From Ziziphus jujuba (lineage: Eukaryota; Streptophyta; Magnoliopsida; Rosales; Rhamnaceae): DNA of 64,000 bases. A program made the position numbers and the translations under genes. The notes under the pieces are model-generated. The model saw nothing but the letters and a program-made list of their open reading frames with translations. It had not been told where the DNA came from and ran no database searches. The stretch is from positions 27,446,001-27,510,000 of the forward strand of contig NC_083384.1 in NCBI RefSeq assembly GCF_031755915.1, read 5' to 3'. Position 1 is the first letter of the stretch. The number at the start of each line of letters is the position of its first letter. Below, in pieces: positions 34,595-47,300 of the stretch.

Positions 34595-34789
34595 TTTGTT
34601 TGGATGCTCAACCATACTAATGCCAATTTTCATTTTAATGTGTGGTACAATGGAGTACATAAATTTCAAAAGTATAATAGAATGCTAAAGCCTAAAATTG
34701 GATAAATGATAACGCTAGATGTGGACATGAAAGAAGAGGATCATATTCCAACAATCTAAATTGAAGAAAACAAGAGGATCATCTTCTCT

Positions 34790-37700
34790 TGTTTGTGTCC
34801 AAGCTCCTCTTGTAACATTTGCAACCAGATCGCATATTTGCTAGCTTGCGAAGCTGCAATATATTTTGTTTCCATTGTAAAATTAGCCACAACAGATTAT
34901 AGTTTTGAAATCCAGTTTACAGCTTTTTCAGTAAGAGTAAACACATATCCTGTGGTGGACTTGCTTTTGTCAATATCACCTGCATAATCTGAATTAGCAT
35001 AGCCTCTAACAATAAAGTATGATCCTCTATAATATAATGCAGCATTTGAGGTACCCTTCACATACCTCAGGACCCTTTTCACAGCACATCAATGTTCTAT
35101 ACCAGGATTTTCCATGTATCGACTAACTATTCCTATTGCTTGTGTAATGTCTGGTCTTGTGCATACCATAGTTAACATTAAGCTATCCACTATTGATGCA
35201 TATGATACTCGAGACATTTCTATCCTCTCTTTTTCATTACTAGGACTCATACATGAGGATAATTTGACATTAATTGGAAAGGGAAAAAATTGGCTTATAA
35301 TTTTGCATGTTGAAATGCTGCAAAATTTTCTTCAAGTAGTTCTTCTAAGAAAGCCAAATCTTTCTATTATTTCTATCTTGGTAAATTTGCATCTCTGAAA
35401 TCTTGTTTGCTAGTCCCAAATCCTTCATTTCAAACTCCCTAGTCAATTGTGCCTTCAAAACCTTAATATGATCTTTGTTGGGGCTTGCTACAAAAAAATC
35501 ATCAACATACAACAGCAAAATAATGAAACCACCATCACTAAAGTCTATTGTATCCAAGGTCATGATGAAGGAATCAAATCTCTTATACCAATATCTTGGG
35601 GCCTATTTGAGATTGTTTAGAGATTTGTTCAACCTGCAAACCATGTTCTCCTTTCCTTTTTCTTCAAAACCTCTTAGTTGGAGCATGTAAATCTCTTCTT
35701 CAAGTTTTTCATGAAGGAATGCAATTATCACATCCAACCACTCTAAATACAAGTCAAATGTAGCACACATCGCTAGGACTACGTGAACTGTTGTAAGTCA
35801 AACAACATGAGAGAATATCTCATTGAAATTAATACCTTCTCTCTGAGCAAATCCTTTCACCACCAACCTAACATAATATCGCTCCACTTTGTCATTGCTA
35901 TCTCGTTTGATCTTGTAGCCTCATTTGTTGCTAATAGCCTTCCTTCCTTATGACAATGAAATAAGATCCCATGTCTTATTTTTATAGAAAGCTTTAATTT
36001 CTTCTTGCATTGCTGCCATCCATAGAGAAGCTTCTGGGGTTTTGTAGCCTTCTGGAAAGTTGATGGCTCTTCATCTTCTGTTAGTAGACAGTATGAAACG
36101 TTTCCCTCCATGTATTTGAGTTCGAAGCTAGTTCTCTTCTCTCCCTAATTGACCATTGAACTTATGGAGTTGCAAACTCAGCTTGCTCTTGTTCTTCATG
36201 CTCTGGTGCTACTTCAAAAATATCTAAGACTTTTTGTTCTTATCTTTCTTTACCTTGAGCTATAGTAGTCTTTGGTTTTTCCTTTGAAGTACTATCATAT
36301 TCGATTTTTGTATTTTATCTTTTATAAATATTACATTTCTACTAATTATCATCTTATGGAAAATGGGATCCCACAGACGATATCCCTTAACGCTATCAAG
36401 TTTTGATATTTTTGGGTGTTTTACATAACATAGGCAAGACTTTCAAATGTCTGTAAGCGAGATTAATTAGCTGGCTTACCAGTCCACATCTCCATCGGCA
36501 TCTTCAGATCAATTGCCATTGATGGTGACTGATTGATCACATAGCAGGTTGTCTTAACTGCTTTTGCCTAAAATGACTTGGCCATCATCGCAATCCTCAA
36601 TGTTGTTCTTGTCCATTCTAACAAGGTTCTATTCATCCGCTATGCTATTCCATTTTGCTGTGGAGTGTATGCCACTGTGAACTGCCTCTTGATACCTTCT
36701 TGTTGACAGAACGTATCAAATTCTTCACCAATATATTCTCTTCCATTATCCGTCCTTAAACACTTGACCTTCTTCTTGGATTCATGTTCACCTATACTTT
36801 AAATATTTTAAAAACTAGAAATACATCTATCTTTCTCTTGATTGGATACACCTAACATCTTTGGAGTAATCATTACTAAACAATACGAAATATCTTGCAC
36901 CTCCTAGGGAAAAAACTTGTGCTTGTCAAACATTGAAGTGAATCAGCTCTAAGATAGCTTTGCTTTTAGCATTAAAATTGTTGAACTTTAACTTGTGCTG
37001 CTTACTAGTAACATAGTGCTCACAGAAGGGTAATAAAACCTTTTTGAGCCCTGGAAGAAGCTTTTGTTAAGCAAGAATCTTCAAACCTCGTTCCGATATG
37101 TGCCCAAACTTACGGTGCCATATCATTATTGACTTTTCTTTAGAACTTGCCGATGCTTCTCCTTTAAGCATGTATAAATTTGCAGGTATCTTTTCCGCTT
37201 TCATCACCACAATCGCACCTTCAATTATTTTTATGATCCCATCTTGAACATGGGTTTTTCACCTACTATTATCTAACTGTCTCAAAGATAATAAATGTGC
37301 TTTAGTCCTTTCACGTAATATACATTTTGGATGGTGCAAATCGTACTGTCATACATCTTTAATTTGATAGTATCAATACTAGTGATCTCCAAGGCATGAT
37401 TGTCTCCCATGGACACAGATCCTCCCGAAATAGGTTCATATTAGTCATTGGGGGTTTATATGTCATGTTGCTCCACATCAGCGAATATTTTTCTGCCTTT
37501 TGCAACTATTGTTGCTTCGCTGTATAACATTTCACCATCATCCGAGGTACTTGCTACACAACCTTGAACTTTTAATGACTTAACACCTTTTCATTTTGCT
37601 TCTTCGTTCTTTTTTAGATGCTAACACTCCTTCTTTTAGTGTCCTTTCTTACCATAGTGATGACATTTGACATTCTTTTTACTTCTAGATTTCGATCTAC

Positions 37701-38425
37701 TCTAACTTCAACTCCCACTGGGGCCAAGTTCGGTTGATCTCCCTCTTATCATCGTCATAGCTTCAACATGTTGTAAGCTTCCCAGTCTATCTTCTCTGCT
37801 CTTGCATCAACTTTCTTCTTAAAAAACTGCAGCTGCAATATCATTGAAGACTAAAATTTCTATGTTGTTGGTTAAGTTGACAATGAATTGATCATATGAA
37901 TCAGGTAGACTTTGAAGTAGAATTTCATCTCATTCACCCCTGTATATGTTATGCCCCATTGTTGTGAGTTGTAAAAATAACGTATTGAGGGTGTTGATGT
38001 GGTCAATCACAGTAGTTAACTCCATCATCTGAACAGTATAAAGCTTCTCTTTAAGAATATTTTATTGTGTAGTGATTTGGTCTCGTACAATTTTGTCAAA
38101 GTATCGCATATCTTTTTTGCTGTCTTTTTCTCCACTACACTTGGCAATACCTCATCGGCTAATGCTAAGTGTAGATTAGCAATAGCATTGCCATCCATCT
38201 CATTCCACTTGCCATCATCAAGGATTTCTGCTGGCCTATGTTCAATTGCTGCCAAGTAGTTATCTTTTCTCAAATCTACTTTTATTCTTATTTTCCACAA
38301 TGAAAAATTATTCCTATAAACTTTTCTATTTTGTACTTCGCCGCCATTATTAAAGGTGTCTCTTTTCCACTAACTAAATCTGACTATAGCACGAAAAACT
38401 GGCTATGAACTTGGCTTTGATACAA
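34790..38425 (-). mobile_element. Degenerate Ty1/copia LTR retrotransposon, internal region
   Basis: An old plant retrotransposon reading right to left. Gag lies at about 38025-38300. A zinc knuckle of the CHHYGKKGH type at about 37640-37675 is broken by a stop codon. The integrase part near 36600-36680 keeps a PQQNGIA motif followed by a stop where an acidic residue is expected. Reverse transcriptase follows at 35345-35563 with the LLYVDD catalytic box, then RNase H at 34897-35083 (YVKGTS, YANSDYAGD and STTGYVF motifs). The order gag-IN-RT-RH defines copia. Many stops and frameshifts make it non-functional. A candidate primer-binding site, similar to the initiator-methionine tRNA type, lies near 38408-38422. 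No LTR-like sequence was found on the low-coordinate side, so that end seems lost. Confidence 0.9.
38025..38300 (-). pseudogene. Gag fragment of the copia element
   Basis: The longest open piece of the element, 91 codons. It reads like the start of a plant copia gag polyprotein, with WKIRIKVDLRKDNYLAAIE and a later LHLALADEVLPSV motif. It is cut by a frameshift or stop at the low-coordinate end, and gag motifs continue at about 37850-38020 in other frames. It would not give a full capsid protein. Confidence 0.75.
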
Positions 38426-38990
38426 CTATTAGAATATTATGGTATGGGACACACAATGACAGCTAAAGTAGAAATTATAAAAATGAAAAATTTGTAAGAA
38501 AAATACTCAAATAAAATACACGCAAAGCAATAGGCAATTGTAGAAGGATTTTATTATAGCAAAAGAATATAATAATTTCTCTTTGAAATAACGAAAGCAT
38601 AATTGACGATACCCTCTCTCTTATAATAGGAGAAAACACATATTTTCTTTTACAAAGGAAGATACAAGTATTTAGGAAAAACCCTTTTAAAATTCTCTTT
38701 CTGATACTCTCATTCTTTCTCTCTATTTCTAAGTATTTCTCACAAAAAAAAAAAAAAAATGGAATGAATTTGCAAGTTGCGGAGATGCATAAGGCGGTAG
38801 AAACTGGCGGTGGAGTGTTTAAATTGAAGTTGTATTCTCTTGTTCCAAGCTGTCATGACAGCTTGATTTTATTTATTTATTTTTATTAATTACCAGCCTT
38901 CCCACTGCCTTAATCAAAGGCTTAATGGTTAAGGAAAAGTGGCTTTACCACCACAATATTGTCTTTCCAATATAATTCTTAGGGTACATA
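38426..38990 (-). repeat. Probable LTR of the copia element, right side only
   Basis: The sequence outside the candidate primer-binding site is AT-rich and non-coding. It has a perfect 16-bp palindrome AGCTGTCATGACAGCT at about 38849-38864 and a possible TG start on the minus strand near 38988. The boundaries are guesses, because no second LTR was found to align with it. Confidence 0.45.
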
Positions 38991-39359
38991 ATGTTATAAT
39001 TGTTTAATTTAATATACTTTTCATCCTTTTGTTTTTAATCTACGTGTTCATTTCTAATGTATCTCTAAAATATCTAAATGAAATATATAAATTGCAAGCA
39101 TATCAAATGAAGAACTTAAGATAATTATAATATGAAATTACACTCATAGGTAGATATATTATGATGATCATAAATTCCTCACAACATATAAGTAAGAATG
39201 CCAATTGATCAACATAAAATCCCTTTATTCACAACCTCATCAAGCACAAAAGAATGTAAATCCAACCCCCATATTTTCTGCTATATACACATACACACAT
39301 AATATATATATATATATATATATATATGCATATATAAACAAAAATCAAAAGCTTTTTCT

Positions 39360-41169
39360 TCAATTCTCCAGCAACTCTCCTTCATCATCATACTCTCCAT
39401 CATCCTCTGCCACAGCATCTTGATATTGCTGGTACTCGGAGACCAAGTCATTCATATTACTCTCTGCTTCTGTAAACTCCATCTCATCCATTCCTTCACC
39501 TGTATACCAATGCAAGAAAGCCTTCCTCCTAAACATGACAGTGAACTGCTCAGAGACCCTCCTGAACATCTCTTGAATGGATGTGGAATTCCCCATGAAT
39601 GTGGAAGACATGGACAATCCAGTTGGAGGAATGTCACAGACACTTGATTTAACATTGTTTGGAATCCATTCAACAAAGTAAGACGAGTTCTTGTTCTGCA
39701 CATTGATCATTTGCTCATCAACCTCTTTTGTGCTCATTTTGCCACGGAACATGGCAGAGGCAGTGAGGTAGCGGCCATGGCGGGGATCGGCGGCGCACAT
39801 CATGTTCTTAGCATCCCACATTTGCTGTGTGAGCTCAGGGATGGTGAGAGCTCTGTAGTGTTGGGAGCCACGGGAGGTCAAAGGTGCAAAACCAACCATG
39901 AAGAAGTGGAGGCGTGGGAAAGGGATGAGGTTCACTGCTAGCTTTCGGAGGTCGGAGTTGAGTTGGCCAGGGAAACGGAGACAACATGTTACTCCACTCA
40001 TGGTTGTTGATATCAAATGGTTCAGATCTCCAACTGCAAATTCAACACCAAAATTCACACCAAAAAAAAAAAAAAAAAAAAAAATTATTTCCTCATCTTA
40101 TTATGTTAGTTTTAGAACTTCTATTTTTTTTTTTTTTTAACCAATACTTTGTATACCGGCTGATAGTAAGCAAATAAAATAATGTATATAAGCAATAAGA
40201 TTCATGGTTGAGTTGGATAGTTTCTATTTGCATGGTTGGATAGAGTTGGATTATTCTAACATAGGACCTAATTTTCAGGATTAGGAAAAGAAAAAAAAAA
40301 AAAAATTGCAAATAAAGTGGGGAAAAAAATAAATAAATAAGACTAACAACTAGGGTTGGTGAGCTTGAGAGTTCTGAAGCAGATATCGTAGAGAGCTTCA
40401 TTGTCAAGGACCATACACTCATCAGCATTTTCAACCAGCTGATGAACAGAGAGTGTGGCATTGTAGGGCTCAACCACAGTGTCAGAGACCTTAGGGGATG
40501 GAAACACAGAGAAAGTCATCATCATCCTATCAGGATATTCTTCTCTGATCTTTGATATCAACAAGGTCCCCATTCCAGACCCAGTTCCACCTCCCAAAGA
40601 ATGGCAAATCTGAAACCCTGTCAAATACAAAGACAACAAATAAATAATTACATAAACGCATTTCAGAATTTCAACAGAGCATGTTATATACAAGAAAAGA
40701 ACAATGATCTATTTGCGTCATGCAAATGAAAAAAAAAAAATTGAATCTTTTTCTTGTATACATTTATATATATACCTTGTAGGCAATCACAGTTCTCTGC
40801 TTCTTTTCGAACAACATCAAGAACAGAATCAATCAGTTCAGCACCTTCGGTATAATGGCCTTTAGCCCAATTGTTTCCAGCTCCATTCTGACCAAACACA
40901 AAATTATCAGGCCTGAATATTTTCCCATAAGGACCTGTACGCAAGCTGTCCATGGTACCTGGTTCGAGGTCCATTAAGACTGCTCTAGGTACATATCTAC
41001 CACCACTTGCTTCATTGTAGTAAACATTCACTCTCTCAAGTTGAAGATGTGAATCACCTACATAGTTTCCAGTGGGGTCAATTCCATGTTCATCACAAAC
41101 AACCTCCCAGAATTTGCTACCAATTTGGTTGCCGCATTGCCCAGCTTGAATATGGAGGATTTCTCTCAT
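39360..41169 (-). CDS. TUBB: Beta-tubulin, 445 aa
   Basis: GTP-binding subunit of the microtubule alpha/beta dimer. Exons: 40776-41169, 40348-40617 and 39360-40033 (394, 270 and 674 nt). The two introns fall at the positions usual for plant beta-tubulin genes. The protein shows the MREI N-terminus, the GGGTGSG nucleotide loop (GTP binding), the conserved [15 protein letters not shown] segment and an acidic C-terminal tail ending in GELLEN, typical of plant isotypes. The start is the ATG at 41169. An in-frame extension upstream lacks family similarity and is probably leader. In animals MREI is read co-translationally for tubulin mRNA autoregulation. Whether plants do the same is not shown here. 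Confidence 0.99.
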
Positions 41170-44100
41170 TTCTCTCCTCGTCTTTTTGGATTTTCTTTGA
41201 TTCTCTAGAACCAACGGAAAAAAAGGAAAGGTTGAGAAATGTGATGTTATGGGGCAAGAAAGGATGCAGTATTGATGGGGTTTTTGTAGTTGCACTTAAA
41301 AACGAATAAAGAGAGGAAAATTTTAAAGCTTGGATGAGATTGATATTTTTTTTCCTGTCTTTCTAGAATAATAATAATAAAGTTTTCAATTAATAATTTC
41401 ATATGGGTTTGTTTTTAGATGGAAGGTATGTCAAACTCCAACAATGAGTTGTGAGCTGGATATGGATGGTGACAACAAGATGCACACTTAGTTCTTCTGG
41501 CTTGTTTCTATCAAAATTTACCAACCAATCCCTTCCAATTTGATATCCCATCTGTCATTAAGATTCCAAAAATGCCATTTCTTTAGTTGGTGATCTGGCT
41601 TTTCCTTACTATACCCCAAGGACTTTTATTTATTTTTCATATGTAAATCTACATATTGATTTCTTATTATTATTATTATTATTATTGTTTTTTGTTTTTT
41701 GGAAAAATATCCAACATGTAGCAATAGGTTGCTCCCACTTTTGGATCTACTTTTTTTGTACTTGTAATATTTTCTCAACTCTAGTTTTACAATAAGTACA
41801 CTAATATCATATTCATAAAGCTATCTGGTTGGTTTTCAGAGAGTTTAGGTGAGCTGTTAATATATAGTAATTAATTAAATAAATGATTGGACCTATTACC
41901 CACAAAGTGTACATGAAGAAAATGCTAATAACAAAAGAAGATTTAGCATTCCTTTCAGCATCAATTATAAAAAGGCAAAGAATTATGATATAGAAAATTG
42001 AATGGCAAAAAGTATTTATAGTTGATGGAATGCAACAGTTAATTATTATCATGTGGGAGTGTTAGAACTAATTTGATGAAAGTGGGTATATGAATTTGAT
42101 ATTATGCTGTCTTTTAATACTTCATACGAATATACAAATTACATGATAGTAAAATACACACATTCCTCCAATAGCATAAGAATTTAGACTAAAGTAAGAA
42201 AAAACCCATATTCCAACTGCTAAAAATTTTCAATAAAGAAATACAAAATAACTTGGAATTTTGTCGGTCAAAAGTGTTGGAGATAAGGTGGTTATACCAT
42301 AACAATCATGATCATGTGATTGTGTGAATGAGAATTGAAAATCAAGTTAGGTAAACTGGGGGGATATAATTACATGGGATGCATGAATATAAAACCCATG
42401 GAGAAGCAAGAGATGCGAGAGGTAGGAAGATGCCATTATTGGAGGCATGAGATATCCCTGTCCGATTGTCTCTATTTGAACCTTTCTCTCCAGCACCTCA
42501 CGAGGGCAATTGGAATCCAATGTAGAACATACGTATATATATATATATATATACACATATATATATCCCATTTATTTAGTAGCAGTAGAGGAGAAAGGAA
42601 TAGAATCCTACCAGTACAAAATTTCCAATCTCCGCAACCTTGATCTGCATTTTTCACTTGGGCTTTAATACGCTCACATACCATTAGCTGCTAGAAGTGA
42701 TATAGAAAGTCCATGTAACTAAGTCCACGGGGTAGTTTAATGGCAAAATTACTCTTTTTTTTTTTTTTTGACAAAAGTCTAGAGTTTGAATCCCTCCACC
42801 TGAAGATTAAAAAAAAGAAAAAGTGTATTTAACTAATATTTCCTAAATCATCAACAAATGAAATAAATTAAAGAGGAAAAAAAGATAAAAGAAAAAGGTG
42901 GAATTATGTTGAGATATTTTTGAGAGATAATAATGTGACATATGTGTTTCCACAGACTGGTGGTGTTAGAGCATAGTTTTCAATGCATGGAGAAAAAGAG
43001 TAAGATGACTTGTCAACATCCAAATTATCACCACATAATGCTGGGATGTTCCCTTCACAGCAGCCACTAGCACCATCATTTCAGTCACAGATGCATTCTA
43101 TGCACCTAACCCTAAACGTCTCCATCTTCATCTCTCTCAAGTAGCAATTGTTCTTTACCCCAATATTTCGCTTATTGACTATCCAAATTGAGCATATACA
43201 GCCAGATTTACAGCAATATTTTGAGTAACTTGTTTGCATATATATAATAGATATAAGTTTTACCACGCATAAGCACAATCCATAGTCCTATTAGGACAAT
43301 TTAATAACTCAGATAATGATTTTAAATTGAAACTTTCATATAAAAAATTATATATATATATATATATATATATGATTTTTCTTCTATGCAGAAAAATGTG
43401 TAAATAAAAATATACATTGTTTCGTACAAAATTTTGTTTAAAATTCTCAGATGAGAAAATTACCCTACAGATGTATATTTGCTTGAAGCACATATCTCTA
43501 CAGCATGTTTGAAGCACACGCAATATATATATTAGTGGATACATGTCTCTACAGCATGTTGTCATTACAACATTTCTGCGAGGGAAACAAGGGCACATGG
43601 CACATGTTGATAGCCACATGACTTCAGCATGGAACCCAACAAAATATGATATATAGGCAGCAGCCTAATATCCCAACGTTATATCATATAAATATGAAAG
43701 GAAACAAAATAACAAAATTTTTTTTTGAGGGGATAAGCATGGTGAGGCAGATACAAGGCACAAATGAAAGAAAATATTTTCTCTGTTTCTAAGTTTAATT
43801 GGAGAATTTTAAGTAAAAAGAAGAAATAACATATAAACCATTAATACGCATTTTCTCAACTTCTCTGGTTTAATGAATACTATTTTCTTCTTGTCCAAAA
43901 CTTTTTGCTGCAATACCTCATGATCATTGGGAAAGAAGACACCAATGGAACATGCAAATTGAATGGGAGATGGAAATTGAAAATTTCATATTAGTTCTGT
44001 CAAATTTGATGCAGAGCAAAGAGGATTGAGGTAGATCTTTACTCAAACAAAAGTCCAAGAAGAAGAGGTCCTTATGTTTTAAGAATATAAAAAAAAGTAT

Positions 44101-44333
44101 CGATATATTTAATTTTTTTTATTTTTTTATTTTTATTTATTTTTTTTTCCTTGGGTACCCTTCTTTGAGAATCACATGAGAAGTCCCATCCCAAAGATTT
44201 ACATCACAATTTATTCCCGTGAGATGTAGTGTGTAACCACAAGTTGAGATACGCTAAGAAAACAGAAGCCAGGATTACACCTGAAGGATCAATGAGGTTT
44301 ACACACAAAAACAAAAGATTCTGATTCACCACC
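41170..44333. other. Intergenic region between beta-tubulin and GSH1
   Basis: Holds the beta-tubulin leader and promoter (from 41170 up) and the GSH1 3' flank. The rest is AT-rich with (TA)n runs near 42535-42562 and 43349-43372 and one SINE-like remnant listed separately. No coding frame with family similarity was found on either strand. Confidence 0.5.
42715..42820 (+). mobile_element. SINE-like remnant with tRNA-type pol III boxes
   Basis: TAGTTTAATGG at 42733-42743 fits the A-box consensus TRGYNNARNNG at every position. AGTTTGAATCC at 42783-42793 matches the B-box GGTTCGANTCC at about 9 of 11. The box spacing is 50 bp, slightly long, and includes a T-run that may have expanded. An A-rich tail-like tract follows at 42808-42825. 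A target duplication was not identified. Chance similarity remains possible. Confidence 0.45.
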
Positions 44334-47300
44334 TTAGTAGAGTAGCTCCTCAAACACAGGATCTATATTTTGTCCCCATTTCCCATTATACAACTCCAGT
44401 AGCTTCTCAGCGGGTGTTACACCTATATAATAAACATAAAATTCATCACTGTTTCGTATTTAAAAAACTTATCTCATCAAACACGTATATAAAAAAATTT
44501 ATATATTAGTGGTTTCTATATAAAGCAACTGATATTGGCCATACAAAAATGTTCTCTAAAAGGGAAATCTACTCCAATTTGTCCATAGTGCATAATCATT
44601 CTATATGGCAATTGGCAAAGATCATCTTTAAATATACTAAAGCCTAATATTTTTACTTCCCTTCTTCAGTATATTTAGGCACTGGTAGCAAGAACTCAAG
44701 TCTAAATGTCAGTTAAAAGAAGCTGCTATATTCTTGGTCTTAAACTGGCAACTTTCGAAACTGAAACTTTTTGTTCTTTTCGCAGAGGGAAGAGAAGGGT
44801 GAGGGGTTGTTTTGTTCAATTAAAGAAATTCATATTTTCCACTTCATATGCTAATTTACATTCTGTATTGCAGTTAGCTATAAATCCAGTTTTCCATAAT
44901 TCAGTTTCAAATGATACCAGTGATGTTTGTGCTGTAAGCGACTTTCATTTCCTTGTGCAACAAACGTTTTCGTTACAACCTTAATTTCTGACTTATATGG
45001 CGATTAATTTGGTTTTTCATCTACTTCGATGTTTTTTATTCATTTATTTTCAAACAAACTGAATACTTTTCCTTTCATTTCCTAAGGGTTTCAAAGTCAT
45101 TCATCGAAATGCTAATCTACTTTAAAAATGCAACTAAACAATTAATACCTCTTCTCTCATTCAGCGGATACAGCTTGTGAATAAAGTAAAATTTATGCTT
45201 ACCAGAATTTCATTAGGAAGCATACACTAGTTATATATTTCCCCTAAAATAAATATTTTAACTTTCAAATAGCTAAGATTAGCTAAACACTGATAAAATC
45301 TCTATGATATCCTGAAATGGTCTGGTCCATAGGCTCACAGCATAGCATAGGTGTATCTGAGTGTGTGTGGAGAGGTGCTTCCAGCAGGATTTTTTTCTTT
45401 TATTTATTTTTTCTTAAAGCTTTAAGCAACAAATGCTAAACCTTGACAAAATAGATATAACAGCTTAAAATAGCTTCAGTTTACTTACCTGTTCTAACCA
45501 CCTCGGCCACCTCATTCAAGAAACCTGACTCCTTAAACCCTCTCCGTTCCAGACCATCCTGCAACAGAATGTCATTAACCCAAAAGAAAAATAGATGAGG
45601 ACGACAGGAGAAAAATCAGCAGTGCAATTTACCTTTGCCAACTTCAAAACATCTTCTGCAACATGGCGGAGCAAGCCATCACGGAATGGTGTCTTTAGAC
45701 CAGTCACTGGCACCTGATAAAAAAATTTGTAATATAGATAAAATACAAGGAGGATGTAAATGGCCCATACCATTGTTCACTTAAGAAAATCAATACCATG
45801 AGCACCAACTTTTTGGATACCAACTGATGTGGTATTTTTTTATTGACATATTCAAGGCTCATTTCCATGTTTATAGGTTCATATTAATTTGTAAACCATT
45901 CATCTACTGCCACATCAGTTGGTGTCTCAAGTGTTGGTATCCATAACAGTATTCAAGAGGAAAAAAAAAAAAAAAAAAAGAAATTAGATCACAAAGCGAT
46001 CCATCTTATACTCCAAAACCACAATAAACTTTTATCATAGTTCATGAATAAGTAATTATATGTAACTACATTGTAAACATTTTGCTGCTTTCACATCCTG
46101 TCTTAAAGTTTTCCGAGTGTGAAAAAGGAATGTATAATGCAAATTCATCACCAAAATCCAATTTGGAGGCCACCATAGTAGACCTTCTGTCTTTCTAGCA
46201 GCTTACTTTGTGGCTCCATCACTGATGGATCATCTTTATAGCAACAAGTAATAAACCCAACCACCAATAGGTTTGACATGAAACATTAGTCTAGAAACTT
46301 AAAATTCTAACCCATTCTAACAATAACCATAAACCAGAATATAAGGCTGTTTATATGCAAATTATTCTAAGGACACATCATTCTGATATCCTGCTTGTAG
46401 GATACAACTGGAATTCATGCAAAGGACAACAGAACCAAGGAATGTCAGCACCATATGTAGTAATTGGCACATTAATAATACCTTATTCCTCAACATCTGT
46501 CTTTCTTCCTGCATCCAATCTGCTGTCAAGTCTAAAACGTTTTGTAGTGAAACCTCATCATATAATATACCGACCTGACATTGGAAAAAAAAATAATAAT
46601 AATAACAACAATAATAACAAAAATAAAAAAAAATGAGTTTATGCTTTTCAACTGGAATGGTTCAAACTTACCTGACACCAAGAAAGGAGCATCAGTAAAT
46701 ACATATGGCATAATTAGGTATTCTCCATGTTCATACAAACAACCCAAGGATAGTTTTGAAAAGAAGTAAAGACATGCTTTCATTATGGCTGTTATAAACA
46801 TGACATAGATGTAACGGATACAGTTACTATGCATAAATACTGAACGGACAACTACCCAAAATGCTGGCAAAGCACATAATCTTCTCCAAGGTCCTCCATC
46901 AGCACCCCTCATTTCCAAGTACCTCTTCAGCCTGACCTGAACAGAAGTAACAGATTGAAAAATCAGGCAACAGCACCAAGAAAGCATAACTTTTCAGCAA
47001 TTAACCACGATTATGAACCTCTGGAAATATTGTTGTCAAATGATTCTCCCAATCGTCTAGAGTTGGGAGTTCTCCTGGAATACAAGGAAGTCTTCCTGCC
47101 AAAAAGTCCTGCATGAATACAACCAATAAAATTCAGTGTTCAAACAATCTAAGACCTTGGGATAAGAACTTACAGACAGAGAAAATGTGTACACAGCTAC
47201 ATAAGAAAGCATAAAATTACAAGACTATTAAGGATAGATGAAAACCCGGAAGGTCATTCCAGTACAGTCAATATACTTCTTTTCCCGATACACAAAATAC

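Noticed and set aside
35114..35690. Plus-strand frames over the copia region
   Set aside because: Antisense to the RT and RNase H remnants.
39360..41310. Several plus-strand open frames of 60-100 codons across beta-tubulin
   Set aside because: They are antisense to well-conserved tubulin exons and have no family similarity of their own.
46355..46769. Plus-strand frames with Asn/Lys-rich ends
   Set aside because: They cover a GSH1 exon in antisense and an AAT-repeat in an intron.
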